In this document: positions 15,972-22,586 of the stretch, piece after piece
Position numbering within the stretch: the first letter of the stretch is position 1
How the letters are laid out: each line of letters opens with the position of its first letter
Origin: Chloroflexota bacterium
GTDB lineage: Bacteria > Chloroflexota > Anaerolineae > UBA4142
NCBI GenBank assembly: GCA_016865935.1
Contig: VGOB01000015.1
Span: forward strand, 1-42,486
Reading direction: 5' to 3'
DNA: 42,486 bases
Notes under the pieces: model-generated
Told to the model about the DNA's origin: nothing
Seen by the model: only the letters and a program-made list of their open reading frames with translations
Database searches by the model: none
Translations under genes and position numbers: made by a program

Positions 15972-16316
15972 CTATGTTTCGAGCGCCAACGCGCGCCGCA
16001 AGCGCCGATCCACTTCGGCGAGGTCGCGCGCGGTCAACGCGCCGATGCGATATTCGACGCGCGCTGGCGAAAGTGTAAACAGCACAGTTTTGCTCGCGGA
16101 CGGATAGCGCAACCCTGCCTCTGCCCAATCTGAGAGAACATAGTCGGTGGGATTTGTCGCCGCGCTGATCTTTGTCGTGATGGCGACAAGCAGCAAGTCG
16201 GGTTCAGTCTTGTGATAGAGATCGCTGCTGACGACGATAGCAGGGCGTACCTTGGTCGTGCCGAGATCGCTGAACGGAAATGGGACGAGGATAACATCAC
16301 CGCGCCGGTACGGCAT
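15972..16316 (-). CDS. mazF: MazF/PemK-family mRNA interferase toxin
   Basis: 114 residues from the ATG at 16316, which has GGAGAG upstream; longer in-frame starts would overlap the antitoxin gene more deeply. MazF hallmarks are present: the N-terminal RRGDVILVPFPFSD strand, TKVRPAIVVSSD with the conserved Arg and Ser/Thr, LLLVAITTKI, and the C-terminal segment ending VDRRLRRALAL. Members are sequence-specific ribonucleases that arrest translation when free of antitoxin. It overlaps its antitoxin gene (16297-16575) by 20 bases, so translation is coupled. Last gene of a three-gene toxin-antitoxin operon. Confidence 0.92.
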   Translation of the reverse strand: MPYRRGDVILVPFPFSDLGTTKVRPAIVVSSDLYHKTEPDLLLVAITTKISAATNPTDYVLSDWAEAGLRYPSASKTVLFTLSPARVEYRIGALTARDLAEVDRRLRRALALET

Positions 16317-16575
16317 AGAGTTCTCTCCAGTTATCGTATGCGGCGTCCGCGTCATTGTCCCACACCTGACGCAGCGCGTTTTCGGAAAGCAAGGCAAAAC
16401 CGCGTCGCTCGGCGTTCTCGTCCAGCAATTCGGTCAGACTGAAAAGAATGTCTAACGCTTTTTCAACCACGCGGTCCTCGCTGATGCCGTGACCGATTGC
16501 GAACTGATTCAGTCTATCCATACGGTCGGACGAAATTGCGAAACGTTTTTCAACTGTCAAGGGGAGGGTGCTCAT
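16297..16575 (-). CDS. MazE-like antitoxin
   Basis: 92 residues, ATG at 16575 with AAGGAG eight bases upstream. The N-terminal half (EKRFAISSDRMDRLNQFAIGHGISEDRVVEKAL) looks like a ribbon-helix-helix or related DNA-binding unit. The acidic C-terminal end (WDNDADAAYDNWREL) is typical of the toxin-binding tail of antitoxins that sit before MazF. It overlaps mazF by 20 bases. It is expected to neutralise MazF and repress the operon promoter at 16864-16892. Confidence 0.8.
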   Translation of the reverse strand: MSTLPLTVEKRFAISSDRMDRLNQFAIGHGISEDRVVEKALDILFSLTELLDENAERRGFALLSENALRQVWDNDADAAYDNWRELYAVPAR

Positions 16576-16587
16576 CTCGGAATCTCC

Positions 16588-16815
16588 TTATCGCTCGCGA
16601 TCTGCCCGGATCAAATCCACGCTATCCGCCGTTTCACCGTGCTTGGCGAACAGGCGCTCGCGCAACGCGTCAATCTGTTGAATCGTTTCGCGACGGGCGC
16701 GCCAGGTTTCGAAAGATTGACGAATCAAATCTTCAAGGTTGTCAAGTCCGCGCTCGTGGGCAGTGGCTTGCAATTGCGAATACAATGTCTCGGAGATCAC
16801 AAGTGTCTGGCTCAT
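16588..16815 (-). CDS. Second antitoxin-like small protein
   Basis: 75 residues from the ATG at 16815; a GTG at 16827 would add four residues. The ATG is favoured by a GTGAG element upstream. The sequence MSQTLVISETLYSQLQATAH, then a helix with LEDLIRQSFETW, is like the first gene of many Chloroflexota and cyanobacterial toxin-antitoxin pairs, usually paired with a PIN toxin. Here it is followed after 12 bases by another antitoxin and then MazF, with no PIN gene. It is either an extra regulatory subunit of this operon or the survivor of a lost pair. Confidence 0.65.
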   Translation of the reverse strand: MSQTLVISETLYSQLQATAHERGLDNLEDLIRQSFETWRARRETIQQIDALRERLFAKHGETADSVDLIRADRER

Positions 16816-16863
16816 TATCAAACTCACTTTCTATGGTTGCGAATCTTTGTCGCCATTGCCCAT

Positions 16864-16892
16864 ATTATAGCACGAACGATGCGAGACGCAAA
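16864..16892 (-). promoter_or_regulatory. Promoter of the mazEF-like operon
   Basis: On the minus strand TTTGCG (16887-16892), 17 bases and TATAAT (16864-16869). It drives the three-gene toxin-antitoxin operon and lies back to back with the promoter at 16908-16936, so autoregulation by the antitoxin could also affect the YdeI-like gene. Confidence 0.6.
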
Positions 16893-16907
16893 CGGCATTC
16901 CGCGTGT

Positions 16908-16936
16908 TTGTCGCCCCTGCTTTGTTGTGCTACAAT
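16908..16936 (+). promoter_or_regulatory. Promoter of the YdeI-like / reductive-dehalogenase-like operon
   Basis: TTGTCG (16908-16913), 17 bases and TACAAT (16931-16936). An AGGTGAGG ribosome binding site follows at 16947-16954, before the ATG at 16963. Confidence 0.6.
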
Positions 16937-16962
16937 GCGCGGCGTAAAGGTGAGGCGGAACA

Positions 16963-17574
16963 ATGGTCGAAATTGGCAATCGCCAAAGTTTCAAAGATCG
17001 TGACGCATGGCGCGCGTGGCTGGCGAAAAATCACGCGCGCGCAAACGAGTTGTGGCTCGTGCTGTACAAAAAGCACACGCGCCAACCGACCGTCGCGTAC
17101 GGCGATGCGGTGGAAGAGGCGTTGTGCTTTGGCTGGATTGATGGCATCGTCAAAACGATTGACGACGAAAAATACGCGATTCGTTTTTGCCCGCGCCGCC
17201 GCGGCAGTATCTGGTCGGAACCGAACAAGCGGCGCGTCGCGAAAATGATCGCGCAAGGACGGATGACGGACATCGGCTTGGCGAAAATCGAGGAAGCGAA
17301 GCAGAACGGCGAATGGGGCAAAGCGGCGCGCCGCGAAGACGTGACCGCTCTGCCGCGTGAATTCAAACACGCGCTTGAAGCCAACGAACGCGCGCGCGAA
17401 AATTTTGAACGACTCGCACCGTCGCACAAGCGACAGTACATCGGTTGGATCGCGGATGCCAAGCGCGACGAGACGCGCCAAAGACGAATTGACGCGGCGA
17501 TCAAGATGTTGAAAGAAAACAAGAAACTGGGAATTGATACGCGGATGACGACGAACGAGCGCGGCAAAGGATAA
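16963..17574 (+). CDS. YdeI/OmpD-associated family protein
   Basis: A 203-residue soluble protein. The N-terminal block (FKDRDAWRAWLAKNHA, then ELWLVLYKKHT), the central EEALCFGWIDGIVKTIDD and the RRRGSIWSEPN segment are the family signature. The C-terminal half (about 130-190) is the helical bacteriocin-resistance-type extension (RENFERLAPSHKRQYIGWI, then AKRDETRQRR). Biochemical function is not established for the family; some members are linked to envelope stress and peptide resistance. It has its own promoter and ribosome binding site. The reductive-dehalogenase-like gene starts seven bases after its stop, so they are probably cotranscribed. Confidence 0.88.
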   Translation: MVEIGNRQSFKDRDAWRAWLAKNHARANELWLVLYKKHTRQPTVAYGDAVEEALCFGWIDGIVKTIDDEKYAIRFCPRRRGSIWSEPNKRRVAKMIAQGRMTDIGLAKIEEAKQNGEWGKAARREDVTALPREFKHALEANERARENFERLAPSHKRQYIGWIADAKRDETRQRRIDAAIKMLKENKKLGIDTRMTTNERGKG

Positions 17575-17581
17575 AATCGAA

Positions 17582-18994
17582 ATGGCGGACTGGGAGTGGC
17601 TTTACGCGTCGTCGGTCACGCTGGGTCTGGGAATTCTCGTCGCGCTGTTGGTCGCCGCAATCGTTTCGTTGCAAGAAGGGGAGCGCCGCGCAGCCAGGCG
17701 GCTGGTGGGATTGGCAATCGCGCTTGCCGCGCCGTACTGGATAGTGGGTTTGTTCGACTTGCCCTATCGGGCTGTGCTTGCTGCGGTACTGCTGGCTCTT
17801 GCCGTTTTGATTTCGCTCATCTTGCTCGCGCCGACCGGCGCGCAAAGTTTAGCGGCGGACGATACGCCGTCGCGCCGAATTGACGAGCGCGATATAATGT
17901 TTTCGCGTTATCGTTTGGAAATTGGATCGGAACATTTCGACGATTACTACCGGCGCAACCCCGGCAAGAAAGAATCGGACGACAAGTTCAGAGCCAAACC
18001 CGGACTGTTGCGCCGGGGCGCGTCGTTTCACGATCCGGTTTTGTTCGCCGCCGCCGAAGCAAGTTTTTCCGCGGTCGCCGCGTTCCATCCACTGCTCGAT
18101 CGCGATTTCGCCGGCGCGGCATTGCTGCACGCGCCGACGGAACAGATGACGCGCTTTGTCAAACGCTGGGCCAAGAAACTCGGCGCGTTCTCCGTTGGGA
18201 TCGCGGAACTGAAAGCGTATCATTTGTACAGTCACATCGGACGCGGCGCGCGCTATGGCGAACCTGTGGAGCTGGCGCACCAGTCCGCCGTCGCGCTAAC
18301 CGTCGAAATGGACAAGGCGTCGCTCGATTATGCGCCCCTGGGTCCGACGGTAATGGAATCTGCCCAACAATATCTTGCCGTCGGCGCGATCGCGGTGCAG
18401 TTGGCAGAATTTATTCGCGGCTTGGGATACTCGGCGCGCGCGCACATTGACGGCAGCTATCGCGTCGTATGCCCTTTGGTTGCGCGCGATGCGGGGCTCG
18501 GCGAAATCGGTCGGATGGGCTTGCTGATGACGCCGGCAATCGGGCCGCGCGTTCGACTGGCGGTTGTGACAACTGACTTGCCGCTGGCGCCTGATTCCAG
18601 GCGCGCGGATGCTGCGCTGATTGATTTTTGCACGCATTGTAAAAAATGCGCCGAGGTTTGCCCGAGCCGCGCGATTCCCTTCGATGATCGGAAAGAACGG
18701 GACGGCGTCAAACGATGGCAAATCAATTCAGAAGCATGTTTTGCTTTTTGGTGCGCGGTCGGAACCGACTGCGGGCGTTGTCTGCGCGTCTGCCCGTACT
18801 CGCATCCCGATAATTGGTTGCACAACGTCGTCCGTTCCGGCGTGAAAAACTCGGCGCGCTTTCGCGCGGTCGCGCTCGCAATGGACGATTTTCTGTACGG
18901 CAGAAGACCAGCGCCGCGCTCCTTGCCGGAATGGCTGCGCGTGACCGAGACCGCGCACGCACGGGAACGTCATTCGCCGCACACAACGGCGTGA
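17582..18994 (+). CDS. Membrane-anchored reductive-dehalogenase-like Fe-S protein
   Basis: 470 residues. Three predicted membrane segments (about 8-30, 38-57, 63-84) precede a domain resembling RdhA (PF13486): DERDIMFSRYRLEIG, YYRRNP, a YSHIGRGARYGEPVELAH segment, and LTVEMD. Two ferredoxin-like cysteine sets follow: Cys350-x2-Cys353-x2-Cys356-x3-Cys360-Pro, then Cys386 and Cys391, then GTDCGRCLRVCPYSHP with Cys397, Cys400 and Cys404. Known RdhA proteins carry a corrinoid and two 4Fe-4S clusters and reduce organohalides. Canonical respiratory forms have a Tat signal and a separate three-helix RdhB anchor; here no Tat signal is seen and the helices are fused on. The substrate cannot be inferred. 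A related epoxyqueuosine-reductase-like role is the main alternative. Confidence 0.78.
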   Translation: MADWEWLYASSVTLGLGILVALLVAAIVSLQEGERRAARRLVGLAIALAAPYWIVGLFDLPYRAVLAAVLLALAVLISLILLAPTGAQSLAADDTPSRRIDERDIMFSRYRLEIGSEHFDDYYRRNPGKKESDDKFRAKPGLLRRGASFHDPVLFAAAEASFSAVAAFHPLLDRDFAGAALLHAPTEQMTRFVKRWAKKLGAFSVGIAELKAYHLYSHIGRGARYGEPVELAHQSAVALTVEMDKASLDYAPLGPTVMESAQQYLAVGAIAVQLAEFIRGLGYSARAHIDGSYRVVCPLVARDAGLGEIGRMGLLMTPAIGPRVRLAVVTTDLPLAPDSRRADAALIDFCTHCKKCAEVCPSRAIPFDDRKERDGVKRWQINSEACFAFWCAVGTDCGRCLRVCPYSHPDNWLHNVVRSGVKNSARFRAVALAMDDFLYGRRPAPRSLPEWLRVTETAHARERHSPHTTA

Positions 18995-19018
18995 ACAGCA
19001 CTCGTGAGTGAAACCAAT

Positions 19019-19426
19019 ATGCCAGACGAACGATCGCGCTCGCGTAAAATCTGCGGCACCTACGCGCTCGTCCTCTACGTTGCGCGCGGGCAAACGATTC
19101 GCATCGGCAAACTCGGCGCGTTCAAGTTTCCGCGCGGCTATTACATTTATGTCGGCAGCGCGCTCAATGGCTTGTCGGCGCGGCTGGCGCGGCATTTGCG
19201 TCCGGACAAAAAACGCTTTTGGCACATTGACTATTTGCTAGAGCGCGCGACGATCAAACAAGTGTGGACGCATCAAGGCGCCGAGCGATTGGAATGTGTG
19301 TGGGCGCGCGCCGCGCTCGCGTTGCCGCGCGCCCGAATCATCGCGCCGCGTTTTGGCGCGAGCGATTGTGCTTGCCCCGCGCACCTGATTTATTTTGGCG
19401 CGGCGTTGCCCAAGTTTGGTAGGTAG
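19019..19426 (+). CDS. DUF123 GIY-YIG-like nuclease-domain protein
   Basis: 135 residues from the ATG at 19019; a GTG at 19004 is in frame but has no ribosome binding site. The GIY-YIG core is seen as GTYALVLYV and YYIYVGSALNGLSARLARH, with the DUF123 features KKRFWHIDYLLE and the cysteines in GASDCACPAHLIYFG. DUF123 proteins are found alone or fused to endonuclease III. A nuclease role is presumed but unproven. It begins 25 bases after the reductive-dehalogenase-like gene. The TAG stop (19424-19426) is part of a GTAGGGACG palindrome. Confidence 0.85.
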   Translation: MPDERSRSRKICGTYALVLYVARGQTIRIGKLGAFKFPRGYYIYVGSALNGLSARLARHLRPDKKRFWHIDYLLERATIKQVWTHQGAERLECVWARAALALPRARIIAPRFGASDCACPAHLIYFGAALPKFGR

Positions 19427-19451
19427 GGACGCAATTCGATTGCGCTCCTAC
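19423..19451. repeat. GTAGGGACG palindrome at gene end
   Basis: The arms GTAGGGACGCAATC-like and GATTGCGCTCCTAC fold into a hairpin that starts on the stop codon of the DUF123 gene. A second small palindrome, CGCAAATCGAATTTGCG, follows at about 19462-19478. It may serve as a terminator ahead of the tRNA promoter. Confidence 0.7.
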
Positions 19452-19473
19452 GCTCTCATCACGCAAATCGAAT

Positions 19474-19502
19474 TTGCGAAAATAGCGCGCTTGTGCTAAA
19501 CT
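19474..19502 (+). promoter_or_regulatory. tRNA-Arg promoter
   Basis: TTGCGA (19474-19479), 17 bases and TAAACT (19497-19502). Transcription would begin around 19509, five bases before the tRNA. Confidence 0.65.
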
Positions 19503-19513
19503 AACCTCGCAGT

Positions 19514-19586
19514 GCCCCTGTAGCTCAGTGGATTAGAGCAGCGGCCTCCGGAGCCGTGCGCGCGAGTTCGAGTCTCGCCAGGGGTA
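19514..19586 (+). tRNA. tRNA-Arg (anticodon CCG)
   Basis: 73 nt that fold as a full cloverleaf. The acceptor stem is GCCCCTG / CAGGGGT, the D arm GCTC / GAGC, the anticodon stem GCGGC / GCCGT with loop CTCCGGA (anticodon CCG, reading CGG), and the T arm GCGAG / CTCGC with loop TTCGAGT. The discriminator is A. The 3' CCA is not encoded. A run of eight T residues follows immediately and probably ends transcription. Confidence 0.95.
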
Positions 19587-19639
19587 CTTTTTTTTGTTTG
19601 GTGGTATCGCGTAATCGGCAAAGCGATTGCCCGCGATTT

Positions 19640-19667
19640 TTGAAATTATTCTGAGGCGTGCTATAAT
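19640..19667 (+). promoter_or_regulatory. Promoter of the secreted-protein gene
   Basis: TTGAAA (19640-19645), 16 bases and TATAAT (19662-19667, within TGCTATAATG). GAGG at 19679-19682 serves as ribosome binding site for the ATG at 19689. Confidence 0.7.
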
Positions 19668-19688
19668 GCGCGTCAAGTGAGGTATCGA

Positions 19689-20501
19689 ATGATGTGGCGT
19701 AAGAAAATTTTCCGGCTCGCGATTTTTCTCGCAATGAACGCCCTTGCGCTGAACGCGTTGCCCGCGTCGGCGTGCGATCCAGGGGGCGATCATTTGGCGA
19801 ATGGATCGAAAGATCCGCGTTGTCGAATGGTGTTGCCTGCCGCGCGCGCGGTGCCATCGCCGCGCGCCGCGCTTGCCAGCGCGGGTAGTCCGGTGATCGG
19901 CGCGGCGGATTATTCCGCCAGCCCGGTGTGTTTTTTGCCGGACGGGTCGTTGGCGACGAACGCGCTTGGCATCGGCGAAGGGTGTCCGCCGCCGTTTCTG
20001 CCGCCGCGCGCGATCAAAACGCCAGCCCCGGCGATTGCGGCGAATGTTCCGGTGACGGCAACCGCAGTGGCAAAAGCCGCACCCAAAGGCGATTCGCCGT
20101 ATACGGCGCGCACGATGACGGGCGAATGGGAAACGATTCAGCCCCGCGGACAGGTGTGGTATCGCATCAATAACGAGAATAATTTTTATCTCGATATTTG
20201 GATGGACACCTATGGTCGCCCCGGCGTCGTGTTCAGCGTCTATTCGCCGGAACAGACCAACAATCTTTCCGTCAGCACCGTGCCCAAAGGTCGGAGCGGA
20301 CCTGCCAAAGAAAGTGGGCACGATTGGGCGTGGCGCGGCGCGCAAGCCAGCGGCATTTGGCACGCGTTGGTTGTGAACACAACTACGACGCCGATGCAAT
20401 ATCGCATCCACTATAAACAATCCACCGAAAATCGCGTCTGCCACAGTTATTGGGAATACCTGCCGACCGGAGAGTACGTGTACTGGACGGCGTGCCGGTG
20501 A
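19689..20501 (+). CDS. Secreted protein of unknown function
   Basis: 270 residues. An N-terminal signal peptide (KKIFRLAIFLAMNALALNAL) ends in PASA|C, probably cut by signal peptidase I. An Ala/Pro-rich linker (to about residue 130) leads to a compact beta-rich domain (GEWETIQPRGQVWYRINNEN, then DIWMDTYGRPGVVFSVYSPE) that ends with two cysteines in RVCHSYWEY and YWTACR. It looks like an extracellular carbohydrate-binding or pre-peptidase-type beta-sandwich, but I recognise no catalytic motif and assign no function. Its own promoter is good. ATG 19689 fits the ribosome binding site; GTG 19677 is less likely. Confidence 0.75.
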   Translation: MMWRKKIFRLAIFLAMNALALNALPASACDPGGDHLANGSKDPRCRMVLPAARAVPSPRAALASAGSPVIGAADYSASPVCFLPDGSLATNALGIGEGCPPPFLPPRAIKTPAPAIAANVPVTATAVAKAAPKGDSPYTARTMTGEWETIQPRGQVWYRINNENNFYLDIWMDTYGRPGVVFSVYSPEQTNNLSVSTVPKGRSGPAKESGHDWAWRGAQASGIWHALVVNTTTTPMQYRIHYKQSTENRVCHSYWEYLPTGEYVYWTACR

Positions 20502-20535
20502 AACATCCTGCGATCGTTTTCGCGCAAAGGTGATC

Positions 20536-20564
20536 TTGCCAAAATCACCGGATAAAGGTATACT
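20536..20564 (+). promoter_or_regulatory. Promoter of ugpC-like gene with long leader
   Basis: TTGCCA (20536-20541), 17 bases and TATACT (20559-20564). The resulting leader to the ATG at 20773 is about 200 nt long. A second, poorer TAAAAT lies at 20740-20745. Confidence 0.6.
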
Positions 20565-20578
20565 ATAGGCGCGATCGA

Positions 20579-20712
20579 TCATCCTGAGATTGTCAGTCGC
20601 ACGTCGGAGTGCGATCTTGGATTATTCCGTTCCGCCGGTTCGTTCACTAGCGCGTCATCGCGCCAGAGCTGGGGGTTTCTACGTTGATGATTCGGAGACC
20701 TGCCGGAATGAC
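20579..20712 (+). other. Structured 5' leader or decayed repeat upstream of ugpC-like gene
   Basis: Contains hairpins TCGCAC / GTGCGA (around 20597-20614) and GCGCG-TCAT-CGCGC, and a distant ATCATC / GATGAT pair. Its ends (CATCCTGAG and CCGGAATGAC) resemble borders of the GTCAT-type repeats, so a decayed composite repeat is as likely as a regulatory leader. I match it to no known riboswitch. Confidence 0.35.
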
Positions 20713-20772
20713 GTTGGCGTGAACAACGGGCGAGCGGGGTAAAATACCTCTTTACGTTCAAAGGAGATACGT

Positions 20773-21873
20773 ATGGCAAGCGTCACGTATGAAAGTGTGA
20801 CCAAGCAGTTCGGCGATGTCAAGGCGGTCAACGATCTGAACCTTGACATCAAGGACAAGGAATTCCTCGTCCTGGTCGGTCCTTCCGGTTGCGGCAAGAC
20901 GACCGCGTTGCGGCTCTTGGCGGGCTTGGAGGAAATTTCGTCGGGGAACATCAAGATCGGCGAGCGCATCGTCAACGACGTTGCGCCCAAAGATCGCGAC
21001 ATTGCGATGGTGTTCCAATCGTACGCGCTCTATCCGCATATGAGCGTCTACGACAACATGGCGTTCGGTCTGCGCCTGCGGAAAACCCCCAAGACCGAAA
21101 TCGATCGGCGCGTGAAAGAAGCGGCGGGCATTCTAGGCATCGGTGAGTTGTTGCAGCGCAAGCCCAAGCAACTCTCCGGCGGTCAGCGCCAGCGCGTCGC
21201 GCTCGGGCGCGCGATCGTGCGCGAGCCCAAAGTCTTCTTGATGGACGAGCCGCTCTCCAACCTCGACGCGAAACTGCGCGTGCAAACCCGCGCCGAAATT
21301 TCCAAACTGCACCAGCGTTTGGAGACGACGTTCATCTACGTCACGCACGATCAGACCGAAGCGATGACGATGGGGACGCGCATCGCGGTGATGAACTTTG
21401 GCTTGCTGCAACAACTCGACACGCCGCAGCACCTGTACGATTTCCCCGCGAACAAATTCGTCGCCGGATTCATCGGCTCGCCTGCGATGAATTTCTTCGA
21501 CGCGAAGATCACCGGCGCGCGCGATGATTTGAAGATCGACGCCGGCAGTTTCCAGCTGCCCGCGCCGGCTAATCGGCGTGACAAACTGGCGCCGTACATC
21601 GGCAAGGACGTCACGATGGGGATTCGCCCGGAAGATGTGCACGATTCCGATTACATTCCCGGTCAGATGAGCACGTCGGTGATCGGCGCGCAGGTGGACG
21701 TGATGGAGCCGATGGGTAGCGAAATCTACCTGTATTTGTTGAGCGGCAAACATTCGTTCATCGCACGCGTCGATCCGCGCAGTCAGGGTCGCCCGGGCAA
21801 AAAATTGGACGTGGCGATCAATCTCGATCACGTTCAGTTCTTCGACAAGCAAACGGAACAGGCGATTCGCTAA
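20773..21873 (+). CDS. ugpC: ABC transporter ATPase, UgpC/MsmX type (sugar uptake)
   Basis: 366 residues. The nucleotide-binding domain has Walker A GPSGCGKTT (about 36-44), Q-loop VFQSYALYPHMSV, signature LSGGQRQR, Walker B VFLMDEPLSNLD and switch His in THDQTEAM. A C-terminal TOBE/regulatory region (about 235-366, with MGIRPEDVHDSD) is typical of the CUT1 ATPases that energise glycerol-3-phosphate, maltose and other oligosaccharide importers. No permease or binding protein is adjacent, so it probably serves several transporters in trans, as MsmX does. Start ATG 20773, with AAAGGAG upstream. It is followed by a strong hairpin. Confidence 0.92.
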   Translation: MASVTYESVTKQFGDVKAVNDLNLDIKDKEFLVLVGPSGCGKTTALRLLAGLEEISSGNIKIGERIVNDVAPKDRDIAMVFQSYALYPHMSVYDNMAFGLRLRKTPKTEIDRRVKEAAGILGIGELLQRKPKQLSGGQRQRVALGRAIVREPKVFLMDEPLSNLDAKLRVQTRAEISKLHQRLETTFIYVTHDQTEAMTMGTRIAVMNFGLLQQLDTPQHLYDFPANKFVAGFIGSPAMNFFDAKITGARDDLKIDAGSFQLPAPANRRDKLAPYIGKDVTMGIRPEDVHDSDYIPGQMSTSVIGAQVDVMEPMGSEIYLYLLSGKHSFIARVDPRSQGRPGKKLDVAINLDHVQFFDKQTEQAIR

Positions 21874-21897
21874 CCGGCGACAAGTTCGAGATGAGAA

Positions 21898-21929
21898 ACA
21901 GGTACACAGGTGATTGCCTGTGTACCTGT
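21898..21929 (+). terminator. Perfect 13-bp hairpin after ugpC-like gene
   Basis: ACAGGTACACAGG and CCTGTGTACCTGT pair exactly around a TGATTG loop, followed by TGTTGTG. The T content is modest, so termination may be partial. The hairpin ends 19 bases before the next gene. Confidence 0.65.
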
Positions 21930-21948
21930 TGTTGTGTTTGAGGGGCAG

Positions 21949-22479
21949 ATGGAAATTCGAGAGGGCGCGTTGACCGATCTCAATGCGTGCTTGGCGCTGG
22001 ACGCCACATTCGAAACGGAATACGTTTGGCAGATGGACGAGCGCGCCAGCAACGGCGCGATTTCCATCGGATTTCGCCTCACGCGCTTGCCGCGCCCGAT
22101 GAAAGTGACCGGCATCATCGCAGGCGACGAAATCGCGCAGCACTTTTTGAGCGGCGGCGCGCTCTTCATCGCGGAGGATGGCGGCAAGGTTTGCGGATTT
22201 GTGGACGTGACGGAAAGCGCGTGGAATCAGACCGCGACGATCAACAATCTCGCGGTCGCGCCGGCGTACCGGCGGCGCGGCGTTGGAACGCGCTTATTGC
22301 GCGCCGCGTTGGAGTGGGCGCGACAGAAAAAATCGCGCGCGGTCTTGCTCGACACACCGACGAAGGCGCATCCCGCGATTTGTTTGTACCAGAAAATGGG
22401 TTTTGCTTTTTGCGGCTTTAACGATCAGTTGTATCCCAACCGCGATATTGCATTGTTCTTCGCGTTGAGTTTGCGCTAG
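21949..22479 (+). CDS. GNAT-family N-acetyltransferase
   Basis: 176 residues from the ATG at 21949, preceded by GAGGGGC; an ATG at 21910 inside the upstream hairpin is less likely. The acetyl-CoA site motif is clear: INNLAVAPAYRRRGVGTRLLRAALEWA, with the R/Q-x-x-G-x-G/A pattern as RRRGVG, followed by VLLDTPTKAHPAICLYQKMGF. The acceptor substrate cannot be predicted. The protein is soluble and single-domain, of usual length. A GTCATTGCGAG element follows within 12 bases. Confidence 0.88.
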   Translation: MEIREGALTDLNACLALDATFETEYVWQMDERASNGAISIGFRLTRLPRPMKVTGIIAGDEIAQHFLSGGALFIAEDGGKVCGFVDVTESAWNQTATINNLAVAPAYRRRGVGTRLLRAALEWARQKKSRAVLLDTPTKAHPAICLYQKMGFAFCGFNDQLYPNRDIALFFALSLR

Positions 22480-22490
22480 AATGTCCCCGT

Positions 22491-22570
22491 GTCATTGCGA
22501 GGCGCGGTTTTTGCGCCGAAGCAATCCCCAATTCGCAGAGTGGAGATTGCTTCGCTTCGCTCGCAATGAC
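22491..22570. repeat. GTCATTGCGAG-family palindromic element
   Basis: An 80-base element from GTCATTGCGAG to CTCGCAATGAC with inner AAGCAATCCCC and GATTGCTTCG blocks. It lies between the GNAT and phosphofructokinase genes and ends 17 bases before the latter's start. Confidence 0.85.
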
Positions 22571-22586
22571 ACAACGAGGTATCCCT

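Noticed and set aside
20579..20712. Known riboswitch upstream of the ugpC-like gene
   Set aside because: I could not match any riboswitch core by eye; only generic hairpins are visible.
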